From Hofstenia miamia (lineage: Eukaryota > Xenacoelomorpha > Acoela > Hofsteniidae), in assembly GCA_900660155.1 (NCBI GenBank), contig CABFPE010000197.1, positions 1,043,310 to 1,107,309 on the forward strand: a stretch of 64,000 nt of DNA. The letters are read 5' to 3'. Below the pieces are notes generated by a model, which ran no database searches, was not told the origin of the DNA, and saw only the letters and a list, made by a program, of their open reading frames with translations. Below, piece by piece: positions 1 to 12,151 of the stretch. Made by a program: the position numbers and the translations under genes. Position 1 is the first letter of the stretch. The number at the start of each line of letters is the position of its first letter.

Positions 1-112
1 CAATTTTTAACAGTCCAATGAAAATATTCATATTGAATATTTGGAAATATATAAAAAAATTTGAAAAATGTAAAATAGTATGTGGTATTTCGGTGAATTA
101 CGAATAAACAAC

Positions 113-286
113 CTGTAGTGGCAACATTTTCGTAGTAGGTTGGCGAGAGATCGTTTGGTGGGTCATACAAAGCTTCATCTTCTAAGATAGCTTGACATTT
201 GGCTCCATCGTCCACGGGTCGGCTCCCCTGACAGCCGCGGTCGAAGGTCTGGTTAACTACGTGGAGATGTTGTTGGGATTGTTTGG
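113..286 (-). CDS. Internal exon of unknown Tyr/Cys-rich protein (last one visible)
   Basis: A 174-base segment, more GC-rich than its surroundings, reads through 57 codons without a stop on the minus strand. It starts after a TATTTAG acceptor and ends at a CTACAG/GT donor. It begins with two bases (CC) that complete the single G left over from the exon at 3659-3857, so the two join in frame. The peptide contains DRGCQGSRPVDDGAKC and then an acidic tyrosine-rich stretch, DEALYDPPND followed by SPTYYENV. YDPP and YENV fit SH2-docking consensus forms (YxxP and YxN), which would suit the cytoplasmic part of a signalling protein; that is inference only. I do not recognise the family. The gene continues past the left edge of the window. 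Confidence 0.6.
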
Positions 287-741
287 CTAAATAGGTGAAC
301 ATTGGTGAACGCACTTCAACGAGTGGTTAAACATTTGCGCAAAATTATATAGACAAACGTGCGATCCAATAAGAGTAACGCACAGTGCAATTGAGTGAAA
401 ATTTAACCAAATTTAATAATAGCAAAGCGCTAAATTCATGAGTTTGACCCATTAAACTACTTAGTATTAAGCCATGACCGCGGCACTCGAGTGCCAAACG
501 CTCCTTTACGCATTTGTGGAGAAAGTAAATATCTCGATTTTTATTGTTTACAAAAAGGTTTCAATACACAACTAAAATTTGAACACAATTTTAAAATTAA
601 ACGATACTAAAAATATATAAGTAGCAAACCAATAAAAAATTTTGACGCTAAACGCGACAGGTTTTTTAAAAACATGCATCTTAAGAAACGATAATATAAC
701 AGTAACTGACGTATTCTGATTACAAAAAACTGCAATTGTAT
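287..741. other. Intron sequence, nothing recognised
   Basis: AT-rich sequence between the exon at 113-286 and the Tc1-like element. I see no gene, repeat or RNA in it. Confidence 0.5.
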
Positions 742-743
742 TA

Positions 744-2031
744 TAGTTGGCTGCAAAAAAATGAGACTAGAAAAAAGGCATATTACTTTTGAACTACTGA
801 ACGTAACAACTCAAGAAAGGTAAGATTTTAAAGATACATTAAAGGACTATAAGTAAAAAGCATCAAAGTCTAATTTGTTTTCCTCCTGTAGAAATAACTT
901 CATTCAAACGAACTGAAACTGATTTCATTAAATTGGACTTCATTTCAGATGTCAAAATGTGTTGACTTTCTTGGATTTTTTCTTTTAAATCGGATATATT
1001 TTTCGGATTTTTCTTCTCAACATCATTTTTCAATATCTGCCACACGTTTTCGATTGAAGAAAGATCAGCAGAACTTGGTGGCCATTGCAAAAACTGGATA
1101 TTATTTTCAGAAAACCAATTTTTTGTCTTTGCTGACGTGTGCGGGGTTGCTCCGTCCTGTTGGAGTATCCATCCATCATCATATAAAGCATCAGCATAAG
1201 GCATAAATTCAGCTATAATTTGGCAATATCTTTGACTGTCGATTGTGGCTTTTCCGTCTAAAATTTTCAAATAAAACCCACGATAGGAAAGTGCTCCCCA
1301 AACCATAATTTTTTGGTCGAACTTTGGAACCGCTTTTGTTGGTCTTGGACATTTCTTTGACGACCACACTTGTACTTTGTTTCTGTGTATTTGAAATACG
1401 CACTCATCAGTTATCCAAACATCTTCAAAAGTGTAGTCTTTCCAATCTTTCACGAAATTTAATCTTTTTTCTTGATGTTCTTTTGTAATCAGAAGTCGAT
1501 TTTTTCTGCCAATTTTTGTAACTTCCTTTTTTTCAGTGTTCTCTGAACTGTGGTTTCATGCACAGAGATGTCGGCTTCAGTTTGAAGTCGGTTTGCAATT
1601 TTTTTCCCAGAAATATAGGGATTTTTGAGAGCAATTGCGACTGTTTTCTGAATGAATTTTCCAATAATTTTTCGAGGGCGTCCACTTCCTTTTCTTCTTT
1701 TGAGAGATTCTCCTTGTCGAATTTTTTTCAGCTTTCGAAAATAAGTTGATCGAGAAATTTGCGATGTCGCAAAGGCGTTTTCAAGCTGTTCCAACGTTTC
1801 CATTCCGAATAAATCAAGTAGAAACTTTGCAAAGCAAAACAATTTCTTTGGTAAAAGTTTTCAAATAATTACGAAGTACCAGTTTAATTAATTAACTTTT
1901 TTGTTTGACCATTTTAAAGTTCACAAAATTCTCGTTGTCTTACTTTTATAGTTTTCCTCTATAACGTCTCAATACGTTTCCACAAAGCGTGAAAAAATAG
2001 GTGTTCAATCTCATTTTTTTGCAGCCAACTA
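744..2031 (-). mobile_element. Tc1-like DNA transposon, structurally near complete
   Basis: A 1288-base element bounded by perfect 23-base terminal inverted repeats (744-766 and 2009-2031, beginning TAGTTGGCTGC) and flanked on each side by a TA dinucleotide (742-743 and 2032-2033), the standard Tc1/mariner target duplication. It carries one transposase gene on the minus strand and nothing else. Size, ends and coding content all match the Tc1 group, whose members move by cut-and-paste with the DDE transposase binding the inverted repeats. It lies in what appears to be the last visible intron of the minus-strand gene. The perfect repeats and a single visible frameshift suggest a fairly recent insertion. 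Confidence 0.92.
863..1842 (-). pseudogene. Tc1-like DD34E transposase with one frameshift
   Basis: The protein is read from 1842 down to 863 in two frames. The N-terminal part (1842-1489) has a helix-turn-helix DNA-binding region with the basic RKGSGRPRK hinge typical of Tc1 transposases. The C-terminal part (about 1500-863) holds the catalytic domain: first Asp in WITDECVF, second in QQDGATPHTS, Glu in SSIENVW. I count 34 residues between the second Asp and the Glu, the DD34E spacing of the Tc1 clade. The frame changes near 1500, in a run of six A bases; the upstream frame stops at 1489-1491 and the other frame continues without a gap in homology. One indel therefore separates it from an open gene. 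I see no other stop. Confidence 0.9.
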
Positions 2032-2033
2032 TA

Positions 2034-3658
2034 AGAACTGGTTGGAATATACCCGTAGTTGCATAGTTGCTATTTTTCAAAGCACGCGTACAGTGTGGAG
2101 TGATGCTGTTTACGACGCGGTTTAAATATTTGTGGATTCAAGAATCTCTAACATCGCGCATCTCTATTATATAGAGACAGACTTAAAAAAACATCAAGAA
2201 ATCAGAATGCGGTCTTAATATAGTTATTGAAAAAGTACTTCACCTTTGCCAGATTATGTTCAATTCTCCGAAATTAACCAGTACATTTGAACTGTATTTA
2301 TCACTACGTTCAAGCAGCGTACTTATTAATACGGGAATGTCAGATATCAAATTTTTAATGTTTTTGCAAATTATAATTAAATCTGCGGACTTAATTACGG
2401 ACTTCTTGAATTGAAATTAATTAACGTTACGGGTAGTTGCGAGGACCGTTTTCAGTTGTAATTGAAAAACATTGCTTTCTATTAATACAAAATTCTTATA
2501 ATTAAAATACAGTCAATCCAAACATTATTCCATAAATTTAAGTAATATTGCATCTTTCACTCTACATTTTTATAAAAACTATTGCAAGAGTAGATAAGTC
2601 AATTGTCCAACTAGAAAAGAAAAAAACTACTGTCAAGCAATTAATTCATTTAAAAAATAAAGCATTTAATATTATTATTATTATTTAAGTAATGAACAAT
2701 ATAATTAGTTTAAAGCATCCAATCTAAGAATAAGAAATGTAAAGAATTGAAAACTTAAATATGTAGTGTATTGATTTATGGATGAATTTAATATTAAGTA
2801 TATATAATTTTCTTTATTGGTTCAAAGAAATTTGTAATGGGCGCTTCGCCCGCTTACCCTGAATGCACGCCTCTGCGTTCAAGTTCAATAGATTCTTGAA
2901 TAACAATGATTTTGTATGGTAGTAATGCTGTTTAAATTTAAGACCTCGAAAGCATAAACAATGATAACGGAATGTATAGCCCATAGGAGACTGCAATTGC
3001 GTTTACCTTAACCCTATTACCTGAATCATTACATTTCTATATTCCATGACTGAACAAAGCTAGTTCAAGACCCATGACTTTTGGACTTTTTCTAAACATA
3101 TTGACAACAGGAAAAAAAAGAAAATGGTATAAATCAATATTTTAAAGTATGTAATGATATTTTTCAGTATAAAAAGAAAAATGCTATGGAAATGTTTGGT
3201 TATTTAGTGCTGCCATTATGCGAGCGTTAGTGGTTAATATTTATGATGTATATTTACTATCAGTTTGTTAAAAAACATTTGTAGCTTATTTTAGTATATA
3301 TTTGGTATCTATTTTTTGATGAAAAGATTATTTGAATTTCAAACAACAGTTGGAGATGGGGGTACATTTTTCCAAGTGTCAACAGTACTTTATGTCAAAT
3401 CTTCAAAAAATATTTGGATATTATTCCTCTAACGAATTTAATCATTTTTTATTATTTTAGGTATATTTGGCTAGTTAAACATTAATTTTACTGATTGAGG
3501 CTCTAGTTACATCTGCTGGGTTTTTAACATGTCGAAAATACTCCGATACAATGTAAGGTTAATTAGTCAGTATTTTGTTACATGTAATTTATTTAGGCCG
3601 AGATAACAGCAAATTTACAAATATATAAAAGGCTACAAATGCATTTAGAAATGATTAC
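2034..3658. other. Intron sequence, nothing recognised
   Basis: AT-rich sequence. A patch near 2835-2880 is richer in GC and has short open frames on the minus strand, but nothing there resembles a known protein or RNA and it lacks convincing splice sites. Confidence 0.45.
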
Positions 3659-3857
3659 CTTTAGCATCAAATGGCATCATATATTCGTCTTCAGCACCTG
3701 AGCGTTGTGGCAAAACTGTGACACAGTCTTTAGGATCGCTATATTGTTCGAACACTATGGGGTTGTTGTCGCACTCATCAGGCGGCAATTTTCCGATGTC
3801 GTCTTCAGTCATAGAAGTACCAGCACCAAAGTAAGTTTGAGTGAGGTAGATACAGCC
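3659..3857 (-). CDS. Internal exon of unknown Tyr/Cys-rich protein
   Basis: A 199-base segment starting after a TTTTTTAG acceptor and ending at an AAAG/GTAAT donor, with 66 open codons plus one base. Only one frame is open and it has a well-mixed amino acid composition, unlike the flanking DNA. Visible landmarks are GCIYLTQTYFGAG at the start, PDECDNNPIVF and DPKDC in the middle, and the acidic EDEYMMPFD near the end. It starts in phase 0, matching the phase-0 end of the exon at 14103-14252, and leaves one base that fits the exon at 113-286. I do not recognise the family. Codon choice and splice sites make a coding exon more likely than chance. Confidence 0.65.
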
Positions 3858-5751
3858 CTAAAAAAACCTTTGAAATCACATGATAAAAGTGCTATTGGAC
3901 TAAAAATTAGTTAGGAAACTTCCCTAAAAATTAATCGCAACCGAAATTTCATATGGGTAATAAAGGGATTAGCATTTTTCCAATAATGTATATGAATACT
4001 GAGCACTTATTTAAAACCGCATAAATCCCCGCAATATCTTTACATGTAGAAGAAGCCACCATGATTCATAAACAAACACTGGGTGAAGTCAGCGAATAAG
4101 CATCCAACTTAGTTGAATATGGTTTTACAAAAACAATGAAAAACATTAACATCCGATTTCATCCAAACAGCTATGCAATGCAAGGCTATGCAAGATTATA
4201 ATTTTACAAACTTAAAATGCAAAAAATTACATTTATATATGCACAAAGTATAAAACACAACTTATTAAAATTAAGTATGGTCGATAACTAATATTAAATA
4301 TAAATCACGGTTATAATGACTAGAAGGCAATGACCATTTGAGACAAATATTTGGATCTTAAAAAGATTTTTAAAGGAAGTTCAACACAATGCTAAAAATG
4401 AAATATATAGCTATTGTAGTTAGGGAGGCTGGTATCATCAAAATAATTTATTCAATTTTTAAACACATGGAAATCCCTATTTTAAATATCTTTTTTTGGC
4501 TCTAAATGTAGCAACTTAACTTAGCGATCTCTGCAAACCTTAATATTGGTAATTTTAATATCTATATGGGCGTTGGGAAAAAAAATTAAATTTATGCAAA
4601 ATTAGTCGTTTCTCAAGCAACCCTCTACAAAATATTGTGAAATATTGCAAAATTATCTGTCGTTAATAGAAATACTGAGTCAACAAAAAATGTTTATAAG
4701 TATTTCCACTAACAGAAAAAATAGCTTTAGCTTAGGCTGTGCGCAAAAACCAGCAGCTTGAAAGCAAAGACGTTTAAAGTGAATGAACCCTACCTATATT
4801 TTAAATTCGAGAGGACCAAATACAAAAGCTCAGCAGCGATTGATACGCTTAAATGTAAAGTAATTGTATTGTGTCCTTAATGAGATCTCTGGTACAAGTA
4901 GGTTAGTTAACCAAGGAAGCAAATATCTAAACGTGGTGGGATTATATAGAAAGTTAAGTTATTCAATCTTCATAATTAAATGAAACTAAAAAAGCACTCT
5001 ATTTCATCGATTAATATTCACACGATGAAATTGGCACTACTTAGAACTTTTCAAAGGATGTTCATTAAAATTCTTCTTTTGATGGAAGTTTATTAATGTT
5101 ACATTTGTGCACACGTGAATGTAAATCAGAAATAATTTTCATTATTGTATGCAGGCAGTGCTCCAGATTTTAACGTAAACTTAATGAGATCTTTCTTAGA
5201 TTAATAACTATCTGAAGATTGTTTGCATACACTCGAGAAATCCAGTTAACAAAATACATGTAAAACTAAGCTGAAGAAATGGTATTATAAAGTAGAATGA
5301 TTGTGGGAATATGTTCATCAATACTTAAAAAATTATAATATGAACTATTTCCAGTGTAGTGGGAAAATTAAAAAAGGACCAATATCAATGTATAAATGAC
5401 ACTTAATAATTCGCAACAATGTTTGTGAAAGGGTTGCAATAAAAAGTTTTTTAAAACATGGTTTATTGTATTTTATGTTTTATCAATTTGTTTTGGTTTC
5501 GTAAGTGTACTATTTTATTTGTATTATTATGCATTTGCTTACAATTGAATGTATCATATAAATTATAATACAAAAATGAAAGAATTATTAAATTGTAAAA
5601 TCTACAAATGTTACAGTAGCAGTTATTTAACTGCTTATATAGGAATTCGAGCTTCCTCGGCCTTCTGAATACCCAAAGATGATTGCAATTTGCGTAATTT
5701 GTCCCCAGGGTTGAAAAATGGTCGTCAAAGCGCAAGAAAATGAGATACAGC
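3858..5751. other. Intron sequence, nothing recognised
   Basis: AT-rich sequence. A small GC-richer patch on the minus strand near 5640-5735 has an open frame of 90 codons, but most of it is low-complexity and it matches no family I know. Confidence 0.4.
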
Positions 5752-6082
5752 CAAGGTTGGCAAAAAAAGTGTATTTTTACAAAAAATGTTTTAAACGTTT
5801 AAACATTTTGCGAAAAACACAAGTAGTAGCACACATTAAATTTTGATAAACTTATCGACATTCATTTTTCGTTTCATAAACGTAAACAAAACGTAAGTTT
5901 TCCTATTTTGTCGGTAGAAAATCGGTTATAAAAGTATGAATGGACGAAACCCAAAATAATTTTCCAAACATTCTTATATAAATTTGAAAAAAAACATTTA
6001 AAAAACATTGCAAAAAGCAGTTGTTTTAAACAGTGTTTAAAACATGTTTTAACCAGGGCCTGTTTAAAACATGCCAACCCTG
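5752..6082. mobile_element. Possible hAT-like short non-autonomous element
   Basis: The segment begins CAAGGTTGGCA and ends TGCCAACCCTG, an 11-base inverted repeat with one difference, of the CAGGGTTGGCA form seen at hAT ends. Inside each end are further mirror copies of GTTTAAAACAT-like sequence. The 8 bases flanking each end (GATACAGC and GCTCAGAG) do not match, so no target duplication supports it. No coding sequence inside. Confidence 0.4.
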
Positions 6083-6104
6083 GCTCAGAGCTGCAACCAT
6101 GCCT

Positions 6105-6205
6105 GGTTTTTGAAGGCACGGCCCGGCACGGAGTTGCAAAAATATTTTTTGGGCGTGGCACGGTTATTGAAAAATACAATTTGGCACGGCGCGGCACGTT
6201 TTCAT
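6105..6205. repeat. GC-rich GGCACGG repeat cluster
   Basis: The motif GGCACGG or a close variant recurs about six times within 100 bases of otherwise AT-rich DNA. It directly follows the putative hAT-like element. Such clusters are common inside DNA transposon ends, but I cannot assign a family. Confidence 0.5.
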
Positions 6206-6209
6206 ATTT

Positions 6210-9200
6210 GGCAACAAATATGGCTTTTAGAATTTTTCAAAATTTCTCTAGTAAATAAAGTGATTACAGCCAGTGTATTATGTCTTATAAGTAAACAAAA
6301 ATTAGTAAATTGAAAATATATTAGCCAGAATCGCCGATCGCACAATTTCCATTCTGTTCGCATGAAATGTGAAAATAGACAATAAGACAACTACAAAGAA
6401 CAAAAAAGGTTGTTATTTACAAACGTTTTTAATATTTTCAAAATGTTTTTAGAAAAGAATGAAGTCAAGTCTCTGGCTTCAAGCGTTATCGCCGTTTTTC
6501 AAGCAAACGACCGGTGTTTGAAAATAACCTTTCTGAAGTGGCTTCACTTGCTGGCACACCCAATAAAAATGTATCGAATTGGCTTAAGTATGGAAAATTT
6601 ACAGCATTTTGACCCCACCATTTAATAACACCATCACAGTGTATTATTGGCATATCTGCATAACGATCGACTTCACTGACCGAGGACTTCGTAGGACAAG
6701 AAAACTCATCCAGTACGGACCTATTCGTTGTATTAATTAATTAACTAGCCAATTAAAGTTGATGTTACACTAGGCTATCTTACTCAAGTTATGATATAAT
6801 TTATATAACGAATTAATACATTGCTTTAAAGGACAATGTCACTTTTAGGCGTTGAAATATTTTTAGTAACCACTCCACACATCTCTAGTCTGAACTGTAC
6901 AGTTCACTGACAAATTTTAGAGATCTCTACTTATGTATATTCTAAACTTAAAACAATACAAGGATTTTTTCTATAAAAAATTATAAACGCTATGCTATTA
7001 AAACTTGCAAACGTGATTTACTCTAAACTAACAAAAACTAATTCTGAAATCATCACTGAAAACTATTAGATTTCAAAAAACAGAAATTTTGAAATTGATT
7101 TAAACCCTTTCGGTTCTGAATTTTTTATGTAAAAACAGTTTCTTGAATACATGATAGTTGAATACAGTAGCTTTCACATAATGCTATGTATTAATGGAAA
7201 GTTTGTCGAATTTCTAACAATTCTGAATTCAAAAAAATGTTCAATATTTGTTCAGTCGCATAGCAAAAGAGAATATTTTTTTGTTCTACCTTTTGTCACC
7301 ATATAATTACTCCGACTCATTATATTCAAATACAAGAAGACAAAAACGTTTAGATAGTGGTCTGTTCAAATATGAAAAACAATGAAACGAAAACAAAAAA
7401 GTCATATCCAAAAATGACAATCAAATTTGGTGACAAATTCCAGTAGCTGATACTATGGTTATTCAAATGATAAAAAGAAAAATATTTACGCTGAGTAAAA
7501 TTCAATAAAACAGTGTTACTTAGCCATCAGAATCAGCTGATTCTCTCAAGTCCGATGACCACAATCACTCGATATGTATCCTAGTTTATTATCACAATCA
7601 CTATCTTCTCCACTGGAATCGCTTAGAAATCAATCCATAATATTATAGTCTCTGTCAGGTACTTTTGGTCCATAGCAAGTTATTACAGAAAAATTATAAC
7701 TAACAAACCTTCGTCATTTTAAAAAAGTAACAAATGATCTCATCTTACCAATAACACATCGAAATTCTTATAAAAACTCTGAAAAATGCCTCTCTACCAC
7801 ATGTTTACGTTTTTCATATTCCCTAATGTCGATAGATGGCACATGTAATACTGCATTTCTTCAAATATACTGCTGGTTAGAATTGGGGACGAAGATGTTG
7901 AATCTTATTTTTTCTGCTGAATAACATTAGAAGCATTAGAAGTGCTTGTGTTTACAATTTCGTATATCTTTAACAAGTTCTTTATTGACAATGCGAGTAG
8001 GTAGGATTATTTCAATTAATTGAAACCATGTTGCAAGTAGTTATAGATTTTTTGCACCAAACTCCGTTCATTGAAGATTCATGATTTAGTAGAATACTGA
8101 AGACATCTTTTATCTAACACTGAGGTGAAAGCCTGTCACGGCTAACTGTGGTTTATGGCAGGCAGGAAGGTTTGAGGGTAAACACGGGACAAGAAAGTTT
8201 TTCTGTGGTATCTTCTAGCTAAAGGAATTTACTAGTCAATATCGAGTGGGACTAGAACATGAGATTAAATATTTCAAGAAAAGTGGAATCATCATTGGAT
8301 TGGGAATGAAATTAAAGGCCAACATATTTTTGTTAATAAAGTACTCGTTTCATTATCTTTGTTGGAATAATTCAGACATATTTGTTGCTTATTGGGCTAA
8401 GCTTGGACAAGCTGATAAATTGATGTAAGGGTGTTCATAGAACACTTAAATGGCTGTCTATGCAACGGGTTTTGGACTAAATCCAATTAGCGTAACTGTA
8501 ACTGGAGAAAAAATTGGTCCAACAGAATCCTATAGAAAACATGATAAATGAGTAGGTTTTAGGGAAAATCTTCTGTCTGTGATAAATTTTAATCTACGAA
8601 GTAAATGATGCCTCCTGATATAAGAATAAATTAATTAAAAATTAATTTGCTTTTTGTATCTAGCATAAAATTGGGGTGCATATTGTCTTTCCACGATATT
8701 TCTGTTTGTTGAGTGGAAACAAGATGGGGCGGTTAAGTTAAATGTATCTTACTTATAAGTAGCGTCGGGGCGCACAAGTAATTAAGTCCCCTTCTACCTC
8801 TTGATTAGCATATCAACATTATTGTAGAACATCTAGCTTTCTTTTTATTTTTCTCAGGAAAAGCGCCACTATAATCATTGGAAAGCAGCTATATAATATA
8901 TACAAAGCCTTTTTTGGCTTTTGGTTGACATGTGGTCTAGTAAAACTTATAATGCAATTATTGGGGATTGCCCAACCTAATTAACTGATTGGTTGCTACA
9001 ATTGCGGCACTTCTAGCTTAAAGTTAAATAATTCATGTTTAAAAATTTATAAGAAATTATAAGAATTTAATGAATGATTTTGCGCCATCTAGCGAACATA
9101 CTGATAAAAACACGTATAACTCTAGAAATAGGGGATTTGTTGGAAGATATTTAAAAAACCTTGCAGAAATGGTGCGTATTATCTCAACAAATAGAAATAC

Positions 9201-9802
9201 AATAACTGAAATTGCTTTATAATTTTGAAATAAAAGCAAAATTAGTATCAAAATAAGAAATCGATTCAATTTGATCTTGTTTAATTCCTAGTTATTGTCT
9301 TTCGAACAGTCAGCTTTCTAGTAAATAACTACATAGATTCACAGTTAATTCGTAGTTAAAACCAAGTGAAGCCAATTTTATTCTACCACATAGAGTAATT
9401 CCAATTAGCGATAAAGTATAAAACAAGCGACTAATTTATACTAAAAATTGATGAACAAGCTTCGGAAAAAGGTGAGCTTTCTAAACGTTTTGCACCTAAA
9501 ATTTGATTGAAATAAAATACTGATCACTTCAATTTCAATTAGTCACTTTTCAATATCACTGGCTTGTATAGAAAAGAGGAGTTTGTCTGTCCAATCTGCA
9601 TTTCAGAACTGCAGTTCAAAGACAAAATGAAATTTGGTAAGAAATCTGAGAATTAAAATTATGTAAAATAGCTCTTTGAAATATTATAACCTCTGACAGC
9701 ATCATTTATGCTGATATGAAAATATAAAAATTGCAATTATATCATAATGGATATAAAAGGTAAAAAGGAATAGGGAACTGAATAGAATAAATTATTGTAC
9801 AC
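6210..9802. other. Intron sequence, nothing firmly recognised
   Basis: AT-rich sequence. The minus strand near 7540-7620 reads an acidic Ser/Asp-rich peptide (it includes SSGEDSDCDN) of the kind found at the N-terminus of some transposases, but stops follow and no catalytic region is visible. A G-rich patch at 8150-8200 has no recognisable content. Confidence 0.4.
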
Positions 9803-10963
9803 CAGGGGTGGGAACGGGTCGACACGACCCGCGGGTCTATTGGGATCAGAAATGGAAGCCGTACACTCAAATGGCGACAATGACCGGTCCGGGGACCTCA
9901 TCGGTGACCGGGGTTGATCGGTCCGGTGCACCTCATGTGGGTACCGGCTTTTACCAGTCCTCGCATTGTGAAGTGCCGGGTTTGGCCGCTTCACCTAGTT
10001 TCACCGTATTTAGAGGTTCAATTCTCTTTTTGACAAGCTGTGATCTGCACGTCTTTTTCAGTCCGTTTTTGCATTACATTTGTACAGTTCAAAGAACGTG
10101 TACTGAACGCATAAGCGTTGAATTTATCGTATTAACCCTAAGCATCTCATTATTCATTTAAAAGTAGAAACCAAAATATCGAGACAAATCACCCAAAGCT
10201 TGAAATTTGAATAATTGATTTTGTTTGAATATTGATAATCTTATGTAAATAATTTTAGATTTTAAAGTTTAGTAATAAATGGCGCGCTGTGATTAATTCT
10301 AAAAATCTATGGTGATGATTTTGAATCATAATTCTAAGCCCGTAGTGATTGTGAAATCAAAAATATAATCTAATAATGAGTTATGGATCTTATTGGTTTG
10401 TGTCTTAAAAGGCACAGTGGGCAATAGACATGCTTACTAACAGTTTCTATGAGTTCTAAATCATTACTATTATGATTCATGAGCAACGTACAACTGTAAA
10501 ATTTAAATGGAGAATTACAATTAAAAATGGTCAATGGTCTTAATGCTTAGATATTTAGATCCTTAAAGCTCTTATTTGCAGAATTTATATTACTGAATTG
10601 ACATCCAATGTTCAATGCACTATCACGTTATGCAATTGTATTTATTCAAATGATGACTTGATCCAGTTTAGAAATATGATATGTGATTTACTAACCTATT
10701 CACACAACCCTACAGTGAACATTAGTGAACTTTTTGTAAATTAGTGCATTTACAATCATATGTTAGTAAATATAATTATGGTAATTGTCACTTGCTTTCG
10801 CAACTTGAGATTTGAGAAACTACCAGACTAAATTATCTGATCAGTATGACTAGAGACCCATCTCAAAGTGACGGATTTTGACCGGTGAAATGAAATTAAA
10901 GGTCGTAGATTCGGTGCGTTACCGGTCCGGAGAAGTGGTCAGTACGACCGATTTCCATCTCTG
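9803..10963. mobile_element. Possible hAT-like element with CCGGTCCGG repeats
   Basis: The left end CCAGGGGTGGGAACGGGTC and the reverse complement of the right end agree at about 14 of 19 positions. Both ends are unusually GC-rich and carry repeated ACCGGT/CCGGTCCGG motifs (9880-9960 and 10880-10945), against very AT-rich DNA elsewhere. The CAGGGGTGG start is typical of hAT ends. No 8-base target duplication is visible and no transposase is encoded, so it would be a non-autonomous or composite copy. Confidence 0.4.
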
Positions 10964-12120
10964 GTTTTGATCAACTATTTGACGGATAAAATCGGGTCGG
11001 CTAATTATTTGTTTTAAATCGGGTCATGACAGGTTATTCAAATTCAAAAGTGCCATGTAATATAATACGATGTAGACTAACAATGTAATCAATGAATAAT
11101 TTGGAAGATTTTAGTATTAAAAAGGTTATTGTTTTACGAAAAATAAGATACTTCCCAGTTTTAATGTTATAGCTATCGTCAGAGCAAATCTTTTTTTAAT
11201 AATATGTCCTTATAATTCGCTACAATCAATCTTAGTTCCACCTTGGTAAAACAATTTCTTAATTTTTAAACACATTGGTGTGAAATCAAGTAGTTCACAG
11301 CACAGAATTTTATTATTTACAGCAACATAGAGAAACACGTTATAATTAATTATTACAATTATTGCTTCTACATGATCCCTGTGGCACTTCAAAACTACTT
11401 TTCTTTAGCTAAGGACGTAGTAATATAAGATTGCATATTTTTTCGATAACTTAAATGTGGAGTTCATAGATTACTGAAGAAAACATTTTCGGCTGCAGAA
11501 ATAGGTTTAGCCTTTTCTAACCCATTCCTTTAGCCTTCAAAAATTATGTATATATTAAATTGAATACAGAAATTTAAATTTTGGAAATGTAATGTTTTAT
11601 GTTGTCCCAGAATAGGAAAAATGTTTTGAAACGCGTTGCCTCGCTTAACTTTTTTAGTTTACTGTCAATAAACTTTTAATTTGCTTGATAAGAGAACAAA
11701 TGTGCGTTGGTACTACTGGCTAAAGTTATTTACAAGTAAACTTTACTTCGGAAATATTGGAACATAACTATTAATTATCGCCTTACATAAGTTAGTTAAT
11801 GAGATGATTTTGGTGTACTAAGACTTTGCAGAATACATGCAAGTGTAGATAAAAAATTCTGGTTGACTTACCATGGCGCAGGCCTGCATAAATCATTTTA
11901 TATGAAAAAACGAGAAGTTGCGATATGACAGGATAAAATAAATGTAAATCCGGTCAGGTCAGGATAATTTTTGAGGCAAACTCAGCCCTAGGCTATATAT
12001 ACACTTTCATTCTCTTTGCCTCTAGGAAAAATTTGGAAAATTCGCCGTTTACAAACTTGCTCCCAAGTAGTGAATAGCATTTCAATCTAAAAATTGTTGA
12101 AGCCAATTAAAAGACATTGT

Positions 12121-12151
<31 letters not shown>

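Noticed and set aside
949-1749. Plus-strand open frames at 949-1206 and 1558-1749, and a second minus frame at 1209-1403
   Set aside because: They are antisense or off-frame shadows of the Tc1-like transposase, which explains the whole segment.
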